This document shows positions 37,415-52,310 of a stretch of DNA of 64,000 nt, piece by piece. The translations under genes and the position numbers were made by a program. This DNA comes from Lingula anatina (Eukaryota > Brachiopoda > Lingulata > Lingulida > Lingulidae): assembly GCF_001039355.2 (NCBI RefSeq), contig NW_019775158.1:40827-104826 (forward strand), in the 5' to 3' direction. The notes under the pieces were generated by a model, which saw only the letters and a program-made list of their open reading frames with translations, was not told the DNA's origin and made no database searches. How positions within the stretch are numbered: position 1 is the stretch's first letter; each line of letters begins with the position of its first letter.

Positions 37415-40400
37415 CGATGAGGTAACATTTAACCGGGTTTTATAACAGCGCTGCCACTTGGTTTTCATATTATAGTAAAATATTAACGTAAGGGTCACGC
37501 ATGCCACGTCTTTGTCAGTTGCACTGCTACATATAGACTGCACTGCTGCACTGCCTCCATGCAATTGAACGTCTGCGTGGGTAAATAACGACTAATATTC
37601 AGACTGCTGCAGACGATATAAATAATATCAATATTTCGAAACGAAGACCCATTCTACAAATAAGCGCAGACGGGGTATGGGATAATTTGCCGGGCAGCTA
37701 TAATTTAAAGTGGTGATGACCGCTTGACCGTCTGACCGTCAGTTAGTAATATCTACCTGTATACGCAGGATGGTCGTAAGCTAACAACTGCAGCTTTATT
37801 ATGCTTTGCTTATGCAGCAATAATGGTCTTTGGACTATCAAAACCAAGCTGACTTGAAGCTCAAATTTAGGTTATTTATGTGCGTGTGTGTGTGCGTGTG
37901 TACGTGTGTGTGTGCGTGCGGTCAAGTGATGTAATTCCTACCTTCTTATTTCTAAACAGATGACTGCGTACTGCGTACACCTATACCGATAGCGATTTAA
38001 TTGGCTTTCCAGCGCATGCTTTTTTGGACCCCCATCCTTTTAAACATTCATCGAGCGCTTTCTAGCAAGGTTCATTCTATTCACGTGTATGTGTGACGGC
38101 ATATCTTGTATACCTACTCGTTTTCTGGACACCATACATGCAGCAAGTTAAGTCGCATTCCTGAACATGCCTTTAAGGTCCAAGATCTCTTAATGTTCAC
38201 CAGAGCGCTTTCCCCCCACAATCAACCCCAGGTTTCACTTACGTTAACGTTACACGCTGTTGTAAAGACTGTACATATCACATTCAGCAGTCGTCGCGTA
38301 TCAAAACAACGTCGGTCTGCAGCCTGCACACTCCGCAACAGATGTCTGTCAAAGATTTTGTTTTATATAGGGTTAAAACATGTTACGCGTGTTGCTAATT
38401 TTTCACTGCACATTAAAATACGTCCCTTAGGCCTAGTTCACCCCGCACGAACGTGCAGGGCTCTCAAAGTTCCAGTTATCATTTTTGCTATCTTTTGTCA
38501 ACATCTTCTGTCTCGAAAGGTTAGAGGATGGCCCGGTGAGTTCGTCATCTGAATGATAAGGTTGGCCCCAACGTTTCGGTTATTCACCCATGGCTTTTGG
38601 TATCTAGTATTTATTTGGCAAAGTTTTAAAACAAATCTAACGCGTGTGCCCTATTTAGATGGCTGTGAAGGGGAACAGAGAAGGCAGAGTGGGCTGTATT
38701 CATCTCCTTTTTGTATAATAAGCTTCTTTTTACCTCTAGAAATAGTCATGGGCGCCGCATCGCAATTAGTTTCGGGCTACGGCAAGTTTTTAATGAATAT
38801 TTACAAGAAGTGCGGGTGCCGGGCCATTTTTCCGACATGACCTTGAGTTCACGAGGGGCAAATCGGTATTTCAATGGAAACGTGATCGCGCAGAGCCCTT
38901 TCAGTTTCTGAGCAGTTACCGAACGCCTTCCATGCGGCTTCTTTGAAGGTCGGTATTTTGCAGGTGTAGCCCCATGCGATTTGTTTTACCTATGGGGCCA
39001 GAATAAGGAAAAGCACGATTTACAATCCAAGCAAATGAAATACACTTAATTTTAAACATCTTTACTATGCGTTATGCCTCCTAAACCGACAAAAGTGGAA
39101 AGGAAAGAGGCAATTAAACAACAGGTTCAACCGTGAGCATGATTACCGGAAGTCCAAAGAACAACAATGCCTGGACGGGAACTGTGTAATGCCATCTACG
39201 ATTTTAATAATGATAAGGGCTTACGAGTTCAAAAAATTCAAAAGTTTTAGGTCGACTCTCGGGTTAAAAGCCGATGACGTACCTGCAACTGCATCCGTAT
39301 ACCTCTTACTGTCTCGTCCTTGGATTGAGATATTCGTTAAGTCTTGAAGGGGCTCGCTCTGCGCTTGCACAACCAGAGTCTTGCTGCGTGTCTGCACGTT
39401 CTTGTTGAAAATCTATTGTCTTCCAGAGGTTACACACAGACTGGCGTCACGTGACGTTCACACGGTCCACTGAAGAAGGGGACGACCCCGTGATCGGAGC
39501 TTAAAATACTGCCTTCACACAGTTGCTTGATTGCTTTACCCAAAGCATATACCACAGCCTGTGATGTATCTAAATTTAAACTGTCATTTCAGTCAGAGTA
39601 TGAGATATAATGAAATTAAATTCATTTCATTATGATGACAGTGTCGCGTTTGTCGGGTTTTCGATGTTACTAGATCAAATAAGTCGGCCATTCGTGATAC
39701 ATACAGCGTGTTCTAACACAGGCATGTGCGAACTTAATTATGATTCCATTACATCACGCAGGAACCAAGTACAACGTAGACCAAAAATACCGCTCGAAGA
39801 CAAAAAGTATACACATGAAAAATGAAAATATTTTCAATGAAAATGTAAACGTCTTCCCTTGGAATGTGCTGAAAGCCAGAAGGAACGAGGAGTCGTTCAT
39901 TTTAGTATATAGCATTTAAGCAATTAAGCAACCGAACGAAGACCGACACAGGCTATCTGTAATAATATTAATAACAGAAATTGTAACCTAATTAGGAAAT
40001 ATAAGAATATACATTTAATTGATTTCTATCCTAGACATAGTGGCACGTTAGTATGCTTTAGATTTTAATATAAGTCACTAATGATCATCAAAATTTAGAG
40101 TTAAGATCACAAGTTAACTTGAATCCGTTTCCATTCAGCAGGCACAAATGAAATAATATAAAAGCTGTTGTTAAACCTGTTTCTGGCTTTAGTGACGTAA
40201 ACGGTTCACGACTGGAAGCAAGACGTGGAGTACTTTCACGTACCAGTGTTCAGCACATATCAGTTGTATACGTACCCCGTACACTGCATATATTTAGGTC
40301 ACATCGATCGATCGTGTCCTGGTAAGTTTATCAAATACTGTATGTGTGAAAACATACCTCACCGATACTTCAACTTAACCAGGCCAAGATAAATGGGCAG

Positions 40401-40478
40401 AGATTAGACCAACAGCTTTTCTACCACGAGTTTGATTGATAAAGGATTGCACTGTGGTTCAAATACGTCTTTTGTTTT

Positions 40479-40525
<47 letters not shown>

Positions 40526-41364
40526 AAATAAATAAAAAAAAAGAGTGATATAGCTTCATGCGTGAGGCGAAGTCCAAGGAGAGTTGTAGTTGGTCGTAGA
40601 CATGTATTAACACTGTCCAGAAATCGAGATCAAGTAATGCATTTTTCTTCTGGTTCGTTTCAGACCGAAACCGAACTGATTATGTCTGAACGCGCTTACA
40701 AAGATAACAAAGATTTTTATGTGACGAGCGTCTGGATGAGTATACAGACATAAATTATATTTATATCAACACACAGCACAAATACCCGCATATTCTACTA
40801 AAGTAGGACAACCTGTGGAATAAATTATATGATATTAAGAATAATGTACATAAATGCAAATCAGAGTGTGTCAAAACTGATTTTAATTACAGTATCAACT
40901 ACTAATACATATAAATATTAATGATAAGTTTATGGAAATCATGCACGTAGTAACCAAGAAGTCGAAGTTACACAAGGAATTACTGAAGATGAAACGTAAA
41001 AAAGTCAGGTTTTTCGTAACTGGTTAAAGAAAGTGGCATGGACATGTTAAGAAAACATTCTAATTTAAACGTTGGCACTTGCTTCCTCCCTGTCTGCTCT
41101 GTTTACTTGAAACGTCTATCAACGCATTCCTGCCAACGCAACCAGCGTGGATTTTGTATCTTTTTATTTCACGATCGCTAAATTGGGTCGAAGAAACACA
41201 GGGTCACATGTCCGACAGCAGTCATATTGGGTTCTGCTTTCAAGAAGTTCAAAGTCCATCTTGGTCAACAAACGCAAACAGATTGATTGCATTTAAAGGG
41301 TAGATAAAAAGAAATCTGTAATTTAAACGAATATGCATAGGGGCGGGACTGCATCTCCTCTACA

Positions 41365-41405
<41 letters not shown>

Positions 41406-44333
41406 GTGTGGAAGTATTAGTAGTATTCGATGATAGTTTCAAAATCAAATATACCGAGGTTTGGCAAACACTTTTCCTACCCTGACCCCTCCCTCCCCCC
41501 CCCTTTTTATTGTCTAATCGGGAATTAAGTGGCAAACCTCTAGTGGGTCACCATATTTGATCCGCGGATCTGTTAGATCCGCTGTTCTTTATGCGCTCTA
41601 TGTTATGGAGTATAAAGACGTGATGACATAGGCTGATCTGGATAGTAACAATCCTGCAAATGCCACGTTCATTTGATTGTGCAACCCTTATTGCGTTAGA
41701 TGATATTGTCAGCACAACAAACACAATCAAAGATAAATTTTGGAAAGTAATTATACCATTTGAAAGTTCAACAAATGCAGAAAAATGATCCAGAACGAAT
41801 ACCAATGGGCATTATATAATGCACATTCGACTAAATTAAGCTATTGCAGAGATATCACTTTATATAATTGCTTTTGAGCTGAAGACCTCGTGGATCTAAA
41901 TTCAGTCATCCGTTTACGCTTTCTACGCAACTCAGAGTGCGTGAAGTCAGCGTAGAGTACCAGTACATGTTATGGAGTATAATAGACATGTGATGTCAAA
42001 GGCTGATCTAGATAGCAAATCAGTGCGGCAGAAGATAGCATTCATGGAATTCTGCTGGCGGATTGAATCGAATCATAGATCAATCTGCAGCGAGCGACGT
42101 GAGACCTCGGGTGTTAATGGGTTAATGGGCAGATGATGTCTCAAAGCAAAATAAAAAATGTGTCAATAAAAAGCATCTGTTGGCGAAAGCTTAGAATGGC
42201 ATACTAGTATATAACATCTGTGTAGGATGAGAAACATGCCGGGGGTGTAAATACTGTAAATACAATGCACAGCTTAATGGGGAGTCGAATTTGACAATCA
42301 CATATTGATCTTTCGTCATCAAAGGAAATACGGGTTTATTAGACGGAATCAGGTCTGTGGGCTGTTGACCTATCATGACTCAATGTCAGTGGGTCAGTTT
42401 GAGAAGTAATGGGTCATTACCGCACCAGGCGAACACTGCAGTGAAAGGTATCTTTACATGCATTTCAATGACCAGGGCAAAATACCGAATACTTTATTCT
42501 TCTATGCCTAAAACATTATTTACATTTCCCTTCATACCTGGCTTGAATTAATATGCCAGCATAACTTTTCCTTTCGTTTTCCATGCTAGTATTGGAAAAG
42601 GTAGTTATACTGACAGATAATGAATCACTGGGCGAGGGAACTCATTATTTCATTCTGTATATCAGTTTGTCAGTAAATGAAATAAATAAAAAAGTTAGGT
42701 CTTTGATGTCATTATTATTATTATTATTATTATTGTCGTTATTATTACTTTTTTTATTACTATTATCATTAAGCGTTTATTGTTTTTCTTACAATCATAA
42801 TACTTTTTTGTTCACTTTTTCTCCATGCTTCTAGCGCAGCAGCTCAACCCTTCAAAAACCCAATATAAAGGGTTGAAATGCGTGTATATATATACATGTA
42901 CGTGTATATGCCTCATAAACTGTAACGGTGACGAATATATTTTGAAGAAAAGCTTTATTTGCTCAACGCAAAAATTGCTTTCAGTGCTAAAATTACTGCC
43001 TCGCGCTTGACTCTCTTTTGGTGCCAAAGAGACCGACGAGTTGTCTTCGAATATTCCATGTCCTGCTATGCTTGTCCGATGGTAATTGCAGTGCGTTATT
43101 TCCCCTTGATTTTCTGCACAGTATACTGAGCATAATGTTGTTCACTGGCTCTCATTCCAGCCGTGGTGATACAAATGAGCCGTTTTCAATAGAACCGCTC
43201 AGATGACGCGGTGAGTGGTCATAAAAATAAAACACCTGCAAGGAGCGAAACGTTCCAACTTTTGGTAGGAAATGTATTATTAAATCAGCTCTTTTTCATT
43301 CGCATCTTCATCAACTTAAATTTCCTCTCCTGTTTTAAAATAAAATAAAAAAATGCGTTCCTATACCGTTGCAATCACAGGGAATTTAAGCACGCGATAG
43401 ATTTATCGTAGACTGCAGGCGCCCCAGTACGTGCAGACTGCCAGCAGAGTTAATGCTACCTTGCACCATTTTGTTACTCATGTACAATGAAACTGAAAGA
43501 ATTATTTGAAGCCAAACTTAAAATGCGTTATGTAGCAAATTGGAAATCAAATGCTTAAGGAAACCTGACCCTCAGGTACGAAATCAAATTATCTGAATAT
43601 TAAGGAAACTCATGGTTCATCAGTCTTTCAGCCCACGGCATGTGTATGTCCACTAATATATTGGATGTTTGATAACATAGCGTATAAGCATGCATTATCG
43701 ATGCACCACCTTCATAGGTAAAGATAATAACATATTTAAACCTAAAACGCACCTTCGGCTTAATCCGTATAACGACATTATAAGGGGAAAACCGATTAGA
43801 AAATGGTGATTGGGATATGACAGTTTTACTGCGTGTTATTGGAAAGGGTACGGAATAACAAATGTTGTGCTATTGTGTCAACGTAGAACAACGGTTTCAG
43901 GGGTATATTGGTTGAATATCTTTCGTCTAACAAATCTAATTATTCACTCCATAACGAAATCCTATGGGATTCAGAATTCAACTCCACCTTAACCCTGTCA
44001 AGTCTTTTCAAAATCTTGTTCAGTCTCGAGCTAGATAATCCGGTAAGTCTTGCGCATAAAACCAGAAAAAAAACAGAGCAGAGGTAATGAGTGCTAAAAA
44101 TACATATACATTTCGGCCATTAAAGGATAAAACTAAACATAATTGTTCACATGCACACCCGTGAAAGCAAAGTGGAGCGTCATATTGGCAGCGACATCTT
44201 TGATGAGTTTGTCATAATGTCGAAGCATTTAAAAATTACCACGCAATTATTCCGTTTTACTCTTCTTCATCGTTTATGACGACATTCTTCCTTTTGTCGA
44301 AGAAAGTTTAACCTCTGTACTGGAAGCCAGTTA

Positions 44334-44389
44334 CGACGTCATATGACGTCATGTCTGAGTGATGACGTCAAGTCTGAGCGATGACGTCG
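44334..44389. promoter_or_regulatory. Cluster of CRE-like TGACGTCA motifs
   Basis: Two perfect palindromes (44344-44351, 44363-44370) and two near-matches (CGACGTCA at the left, TGACGTCG at the right) lie within 56 bp, spaced by GTCTGAG units. CREB/ATF proteins bind this motif. No gene lies near enough to assign a target, and it could be a small tandem repeat. Confidence 0.4.
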
Positions 44390-46083
44390 TGTAGAAGAAT
44401 TCTCACTTGACATATACATACAACTGACGAATAGACAGAGAAAATGCTTTTAAGTATATGACGCGGTCGTAGCCAAATGCCTTACCAAGAACAACGCAAA
44501 AACTCACTGATAAGCTATCGAAAACACTATGTCAGCATAGAAAGAGACAAATTTATAAGGCACGAGTTACAGAATATCTAGTGAAAAAATTCTCCCTGTG
44601 GATATGGTTGCCAAACCTATGCATTATATAGTGTCATATGCATACCGTGTGACACATATGAGCAGAATCAAATGTCACCTGTACAATTATATCTTCGTCT
44701 TTACTTTATTTCTGTTAATTTCCATTCTAAGCGTATCCCTGTATTACAAATTATCGCTCATTTCTGTAGCGCGTTGCAAGCATCTCTTTAAGAAGAACAA
44801 TGCAATTACCTTAGCTGCCTTAAAGGCAGTTAAATAAAGGTAAGTTAACCCATTTATAACTGGATGCTTACGGGATCCTTTATTATGTGACCCACATGCA
44901 TATACTCATTTAACTCTATGTGTTTGCCTAAGCACTGAAAAAATGCATTTCACGAATGAGTGTTATCACACGTTACCACACCGGCAATACGGAAATAGGA
45001 CACCTCACAACACACCGTGTAGAATAAATCAGTTCTCTAACAGATTTCTATGCAAGATATGGTAACCGTTCTGGCGTAATGCTCAGTGAAATGAAACGCA
45101 TACTAGTGCAACCTTTCAGATTTAGTGTCATCCTGCATAGAATTGCCTTCTTTGTCTGGTGGCGATGACTGTTATGTGACATGACGGTTTTTATTTAACA
45201 TTCTTATCAACGGTTGCAGGTCTCGCATGTGAAAGAAAATCACACCGCAAATGCTGCATATTGAACAATTTGACCGTGTACTATTCATATTTGAATATCG
45301 TATTATCAAAGGACCGAGGAGCAACTTTCAGGTAAAACGGCTTCTAAAAGGCAGTGCCGATAACAATTGTTCTTGAACATTTATAGCAATTAAAGCAAAT
45401 GATCACTTAACGTCTCAATTCCATGCATTAAGAGCAAATTAGACATATGCAGTAAAATGAATAATTTAAAAAATATATCTGTCCGACGTCTTTCTGTTAC
45501 TGCGTTTACATTTTCATTAAAAAAAAAAAAAAAAAAAAAATGCAATCAGTTAACTATAGGATAACCGAGAGCACTGACATCCGTCAAGCTAAATAATTAA
45601 CTTGTAATTAGACATTAATTAAGTATAGGATGCTCGTCAAATTCGTATCGATTGTAAGTTTGTCCATTTCTGGCCTATCTCGAAAAATTCATCAAAATAA
45701 GACCATGTTATGGTACTAATTAACAGCCAGAGACAGTAATGAAAACACTTACGGAACCAATAACTGGCTGGTGTAAATAATGTTTAGATTGAAGTTATAT
45801 AGAATGCACTTAGAGGTTATTTAATGTACTTACAATTAATCATTAAAAGAGAAATAGTGTAATTGCATTTTACAGTAGGTAATGGGAAAATACAATATAA
45901 AACTTGGCAACATTTGAAAATAAATTTAATAATAATAATAAATTTAATAATATATTTATTTAAAGTCTAAAATCCATAAAATATGTTCTGTAGACTTAAC
46001 AAACTAAAAACTTAAAACACAGTGAGATGAATTGAATTAATAAAATTATGACTTAATAGTCTGAGTTAAGATAATGATGTCCA

Positions 46084-47200
46084 GTTAATATTTCCGTGGT
46101 GTAAAATGTTCTTTAATAAAATTTCTTAAGAAGGTATGTTTTAAAGCTTTTTTAAAATCCTTCACTGAGCTAATGCTTCTCAAGTCTACAGGTAATTTAT
46201 TCCACTCATGTGGTGCCGCGTACTGGAATGATTTTTCGCCAAAAGGTTTTAGTCTTGCGTTCTGTGGTTTTAGTAATAATTGATCCTTAGATCTTAAGGT
46301 ACGATTTGGTGTGTAATGAGATACAAGATCACAAATAAAATCTGGTGCAGATCCATAAAAAGCCGCATGAGCATGAGTTAAATGTTTGAATAAGATCCGG
46401 GCGTTTACAGGTAGCCAGTGAAGTTGTTTTAATATCGGTGTCATGTGATTCTCCATAGAAGTTCGGGTAAGAAGACGTACTGATATATTTTGAATGCGTT
46501 GGACTTTCTTTGTTCTTTCTATGCCGCACCCATAAAGCAAGGAGTTACAGTAATCAAGCTTGATGTTACTAGGGCATGAATGACCGTGGCAGTGGCAGAA
46601 TCTGTTAAATTATTTCCTAGGGAACTGATGTTTCTTATGTGATACAAACAAGATTTTTTCACGTTGGCTATCTGCTTGTCCATGTTTAAAGTAGTATCAA
46701 AATACACCCCCAGGTTTTTTTTGCATGAGGAGAAACCCCAACTATTGCAGATCTAATTTGTAGAGGTAGTCCTTCAGCTAAGTGTTTTGAGTGTGGTTGA
46801 GTGATGACCATGAATTCTGTTTTTTCATTATTTAATTTTAGTTTACTTTTAATCATCCATTCTTGCAAATCTGAAGTGGCATAGGTCATTCTAGTTATTG
46901 CATCTCCAGGCTTAAGAATATCACAGTTAAGGTACAACTGGGTGTCGTCTGCATATATATGTGGTAGCCAACTTGATATCGTAGTATAACACCCAAGGGT
47001 AGTGTGTAAATGCAACATTTAATTGGTCCAAGAACGCTGTCCTGTGGAACACCAAAAAGCATTTGCTCAAGATCTGAAAATACACCGTTGATGGATATCT
47101 GCTGTGTTCTACTAGTAAGTTAAGAGCGTAGAAGAGACAACGCCATCCACTGACATTTTTCTATACTACTCGTAGATGACAAAAGGTTCCTGGCTCAGTG
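46084..47200 (-). mobile_element. 5'-truncated non-LTR retrotransposon (Jockey/CR1-like reverse transcriptase remnant)
   Basis: On the minus strand, across several frames: a GVPQDSVLGP-like segment near 47050, the catalytic YADDTQLYL at about 46945, then LKLNNEKTEFMV, and the typical C-terminal region with RIQNISVRLLTR, LKQLHWLPVNARI and FGEKSFQYAAPHEWNKLP, ending in a stop at 46085. Frames change at least twice, so it is dead. The order and motifs match the reverse transcriptase plus C-terminal part of Jockey/CR1-type elements. Confidence 0.88.
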
Positions 47201-47274
47201 CTGACTTTTAAATTAAGCGTTTCTCTGTTCTCATAGCGCTCTCCCTCTAGAAATTCTGAGGAATAGGGGCCTAG

Positions 47275-47544
47275 CAAAGGCGGATTTAGGGGGTGTCAGG
47301 GGGGGTCTTGCCCCCTCGATTTCTGAAAAAAAATTCACACCAATGGTATAAAAATATTGAAATACGAATATTGACTAGCTGAATCAAAGTTCTAAACCGT
47401 ACCAAATGGTACCGTTCGCCCTCTAAAAGACCAAGAATTTTCTGGGCCTTTCAGCGGGCCCCAAACCCCAGGCCAAGGGGGGGGGGGGAGGGTCGGCTTC
47501 GCATACGCGGATCCCCCTTCAAATAATTCTGGATCCGCCCCTGC
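47275..47544. mobile_element. MITE with GGGCGGATCCAG-type ends, copy 1
   Basis: Left end CAAAGGCGGATTTAGGGGG, right end TCTGGATCCGCCCCTGC, inverted. The interior contains a stretch (about 47372-47510) that recurs at 49449-49580. Confidence 0.7.
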
Positions 47545-49581
47545 ATAGATGAATTACTTTAAATTAATTAATCAATTAATTAACTAACTAATCTACATCC
47601 AGACAAATAAGAAAGTAAGAAATAAATCACATTTATCTTAATAAATTAATAAATAAATGAATGAATAAATAGATAAATAAAGCATCCATTTTCCATTACG
47701 TAATTGACAAATCGGTATCTCAATCACATACAGATTCCGACTAATTTATCAGAATATTAAGAGATGCCCCATTCCCCTTATTTCCCAGTCTTACAAGACT
47801 GATTTTAATGAATGTCGGGTCTGAAAACAAATGAAACAATTATCAATCATAACGCGTCGTGAGTTTGTTCTATGGTGCGATCAAGATTAGCAGATAAGTG
47901 GCAGCTTTGATCTCAAATGGACCATTGATAAGAGTTCTACATGTTGTATCAGTTCGATTGAAGTTTTATCTTTTCTACCCTAGAGAACAATAAAAATCTT
48001 CATTTGCAGATAATTTGTCATATTTTCACCATTTTGTGTATTCCAACAATCAACGCCTGGATGAATACCCGTTTGCCTGCAATATTGCGGACAGTCTTAG
48101 CACGCTACGATGTGTAATCCATCATGTCAGGGCGTGTTTTAAGCCAGATTGATCTGACTGCGTTCTTGTCTGATCATATATACATCCATTGACCATTGCA
48201 GACCCATTTTACATGGATGCATAACACCCCAGTAAGCAAATACGAGTTTTTAATCATGCTTTGTTCTCAGGTTTCTAGATTTCTGTAAGAGATGGATTGG
48301 TAGTGTCTCTTTGTCTGATCTTTTAATTCCGCAAATTATCTCTCTCTCTTTATTTCTCTCTTTCTCTCTCCTTATCTCTCTCTCTCTCTCTCTCTCTTGA
48401 GCGATATGAAAAATGAACTCTTTTGCTTAGGTGTGCAGATGATAAATAAGGGTTTAAGATCATCAATCACGACGGTGAAGCTTAAGGCGTGAAAAAAATT
48501 CCGTCGAGGCAGATGATTGTGAAAAGCAGGCGATTTCGTCGTTTGAAGTTCTGCATTTACATTAAGAAATATCCAAACATACATTCTATGCTGAGTACCT
48601 GGATGTATAGACGCAGTTCAATAGTCAGGGTTTCATGGGAACGCTTTGAAAACTGCATAAACTTAGGGGCTATAACCAGCCAAAACGTCCTTTGGTTTGC
48701 ATTCAGCCGTTATTGATAATCAGAATCATATGGGACAATCGATTTGCGACCCATTAATTGCTGATAATTTTTTCTTCTGTGATTAGCCAGACACAAGGAC
48801 GGCTGTGCCCAGATCTGACTGACACTATGTGACGCTAATGCCCTGGATGAAAATTGACCATATCATAACATACTATGCTGAATTCCAATTAATGGAATCG
48901 ATAATAAGTCATTTTCGGCGCTCGTTGTGACCATTGCGAAAGGAAATAATTATAATTGTCGTTACCAGCGAAGTGGTTTCTGTGATGAGTCCAGTTGAAA
49001 CCTGTCAAGTTTTGTTGACGTTTCCGTAACCAATAAAACAATAGAAATGGGATTTAGCCCCAAAAAGCCATTACTTATATTATTATTTGTATCCAAGGAG
49101 GTGTTGGTCAGTTTACATTTTATCCTATCCTTTCCTATCCTATCATATCCTACCGGTATCCTTTCCATTAGCAGATCCTATATTTTGTAGAGGGAAAGGG
49201 GGCAAAGATAACATATTTTGCCTCACTTCGTTTGGAAAATTAAAAGGCATAGAACTATGTACAACACTACAGGACTACTAGCAGATACAAAACAACCCTA
49301 AAAGTTAAAAGCCTGTATAAAAAGCAAGTGAAACAACCGTATTTCTAAGAGTTTTGTGTAGCACTAGTTTATTTCATCCTGCTTCTCCATACATAATTGG
49401 TTGCATGGGTAATTTAAAGGTTAATACAAAGGTTAATGTTCTCCTCTTTTGACTAGCTGATTCATAGTTACATACCATACGAAATGGTGCCGTTTGCCCT
49501 CCAAAACACCAAAAGTTTTCGGGGCCCTTGAGCGACCCCGAGCCCCACTTCAAGGGTCGGCTTTGCATCCAAGGCCTGTCA

Positions 49582-49626
<45 letters not shown>

Positions 49627-52310
49627 TAAATAGATAATCTTGGATCTACAGTGTATGTGCCAGCAGTGACACCCCCGGCCCTTCATCAATATAGAACTAG
49701 GTGAGGTTGGCAGTGCCTATCTTTCTGGCTGCCAGTTTGTACTTTGTAGCTGCTGATGGTTACGGTTTCTGTCTCTGTACACCCCAGAGATAGCGATAGA
49801 ATTATTAAGAGGAAAATATTGAGGGAAAAATGATGAGATAAAATGAGATTCAATTTGGCTAAGTTTGTTATAGTACATGTAACAAGGGCATTCATGAAAA
49901 CCACGCCCATGTTTAAACACAAATCTTTTAATAGATATAAATATACATTTCCAGCCATTTCATTTTAGGACTTTTGTGAAAATGGGGAACTATAATGAAA
50001 ACCATTTTATATAATTCTTAAATCATATCTATATATTTTTTACGTTTTTGAAAATCAGGGATGAACTTGAGACTTAACAAAAGCGTTGGTTTCTTTAGTT
50101 TTGGAGACGGAAAATATACTTCATCAAATTGATCTAAGGCCTTTTAACAAATGATTCTTACTTGGTGGCGTCGTTTTATCGATCGACAACTAAAAAAGTA
50201 GGGTGGAAGGGACAGGTTTTTAGAATCGGTTTTATGTAATTTGATATCGGCTTTCAACTGCCCTTTCGTTTACTTCTGGTACAAACTTAACATTATACCA
50301 CTGATGGTACTTTCATAAGGCATGAAAACAGCCCCCACGATGTTAGCATAGGTCGTTGCTCTGGGACCAGTAACTCGAAAGCATCTCGTATTGCGACCGT
50401 GCGCAGGCGTCTCGTTTCCGTAACTCGCCCATACGCGCCCCATATAATACACTGTAACCTCTATGTGATATCGCTACTCGAGATGCTTTCCAGCTACGGG
50501 GCCCTGTTTAACACGGTCAACAACTCAGTCGCAATATTACCGTGTTCAAAGACGCAGTTGCTCTTTGAAGTAGGAGCCGGTCTGGCAGGAATGGTAGTCC
50601 GTTCCCCTTTATTTGACACAGATAGCATTCAATCGCCCCATATACTGACTGTAATATTGCCCTTGAGGAATGATTTTAGATGGTTTTTGAAACTAATGAT
50701 GACGTTGCGTGAAATCACTTCAACAAATACTGAACGCTGGTATAGTAAGCTTCAGGAGTTCTATTATACCTTTGTATACTAGACAAAGGTCGCGTATTTG
50801 AAGAGGCGTTTTGTCTAGACAAATATCGGATTTTTAGGCACCTATCTTTTATTCATGCATTTGTTGAAATGTATTGGCTATTAGGTTGTCAAGTGGTAGA
50901 ATTTTACAACTGACGCCAGGGAAAACCTCACTGTTGTTCTTTTCCATGTTCTAAATCCAACGGGGTCAATCAACCTTTTAAAACATTTAACTGCTTTTTT
51001 TATTATTTAAATACATTTTACTGCAGGCTTTGCCTTGAGAGAAATGTCGTTTTTTAAACCAACTTAACAACTTTGCCTCGCTTTAGGTCATTTACAATAA
51101 AAATTATTTTTGGATTTACATGTATGCAAAACACGAATGACTTTTTTCACCGTGGCTCTTACAGTGTATAAGGTACAGGTATTGCCGTCAAGATTGCAGA
51201 AAAAGCCTTAAAACTGGAGGTAGTAAATTTTTCAGCTGTAGATAGGAAGGATATTATTCATTTTTTGCATTAATTGTATACAAAGGAAGTGCAACTGTTC
51301 TTTCATTTTGCGTTGAAGTTGTTTGAATGGTGCCTCTTTTTCAAGAGCTCTTTTTTTACGATCCTTACTTCATTACGGACCAACGACTGGTTTGTGATAC
51401 ACGTGTCGAAAAGCTGATAGCTTTGTTTCTTGTACCATAACTTTGAACACATGAATTTATGATAAATGACGTAACGCACTCAACAATGCCATTATCACTT
51501 GCTGCCAATACCCAGATGTAACTACATGACTAAATGGCACTAAGGATAATTATGTTAGTATGCCATTGTATCCCTCTAAAGAGAATTATGAAGCCGACAT
51601 TCGCCTGCACGTTTTTAATAACACTCATACAACAATTGTGTTTATTAGGAAATGTCGTGATTTAAGGTCCGAGGAAGTCAACTTGATGATGGAAAGAGTG
51701 GGCGGTGGTTTTTCTCTGAAACGTTCCATGGTAGCGATACCTTAAGGTAGAGTACAGTTGTACGTCGATTATATAATGGTGCCGATGCATTAGGTCCCAA
51801 TGGTAGGGTTGAGGTAAACGAATTTATGTGGCAAGTGGGTGTTGTTAAGATAAGATAATAATTTATTAAAACAATAAAATACAAATGCATAAAATCGGGG
51901 ATATTTTGCCCTGTGATTGCGCCATTGTTGAAAAAACTTTGACAATGTTATAAAATTAAATTACGTATTAGTGCTAAAAATAGTTACTGCTGAAGGATAA
52001 AAGCTAGATAAAATCGCTTACTACCCTTAGAAACTAAAAGCTTCGAGATACTGGTTAAAATTTGAATAGGGTGTGAGGTGGATCAGTCATGATGGAAGCT
52101 GTTTTATTTTGAACCCTACAGAGAGAAATGGAATTGATGGAGGGAAGATCCGTTCCAGTTACATTACCTGCAGTTTCGGCAGTCTTTTCAAGTTGATTTG
52201 TACCCTCTGCAGTTACACGCCTATACTAAACAGTTACTGCAAAGGTTAAAATACTGTCAAAAAACACCTGTAAAAGTTCGTTAAAATAGACACATTCCTG
52301 GCAAAAGCTT
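47545..52310. other. Gene-poor region
   Basis: No gene supported. It contains TAAT/AATAAAT-rich sequence at 47560-47690, (CT)n at about 48340-48400, (CA)n at 49583-49624, and the repeat at 49449-49580. The open frame of 127 codons at 50399-50782 has no recognisable domain. Confidence 0.5.
49449..49580. repeat. Dispersed repeat related to the interior of the 47275-47544 MITE
   Basis: Shares GACTAGCTGA.TCA.AGTT, AAATGGT.CCGTT.GCCCT and GGGTCGGCTT.GCAT with 47372-47510, in the same orientation, followed by a CA microsatellite. Confidence 0.7.

Larger units (their letters stand above)
36859..46083. other. Gene-poor region upstream of the transporter
   Basis: No gene supported. The first 0.5-2.5 kb should contain the transporter promoter and possibly 5' UTR exons. 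Present: a MITE (37232-37414), GT-rich runs (about 37880-37915), (CA)n at about 40482-40521, (ATT)n at about 41366-41403, (TTA)n at about 42710-42735, a CRE-like cluster (44334-44389) and poly-A at about 45520-45540. The open frames at 38106-38552 and elsewhere lack any recognisable domain. Confidence 0.5.

Noticed and set aside
38106-38552. 148-codon plus-strand open frame
   Set aside because: Long for chance, but Arg/Ser/His-rich without any recognisable domain, with no splice context and no conservation evidence available.
49374-49625. 83-codon minus-strand frame beginning with a Cys-Val run
   Set aside because: It starts in a CA microsatellite and continues into a dispersed repeat also found at 47.4 kb.
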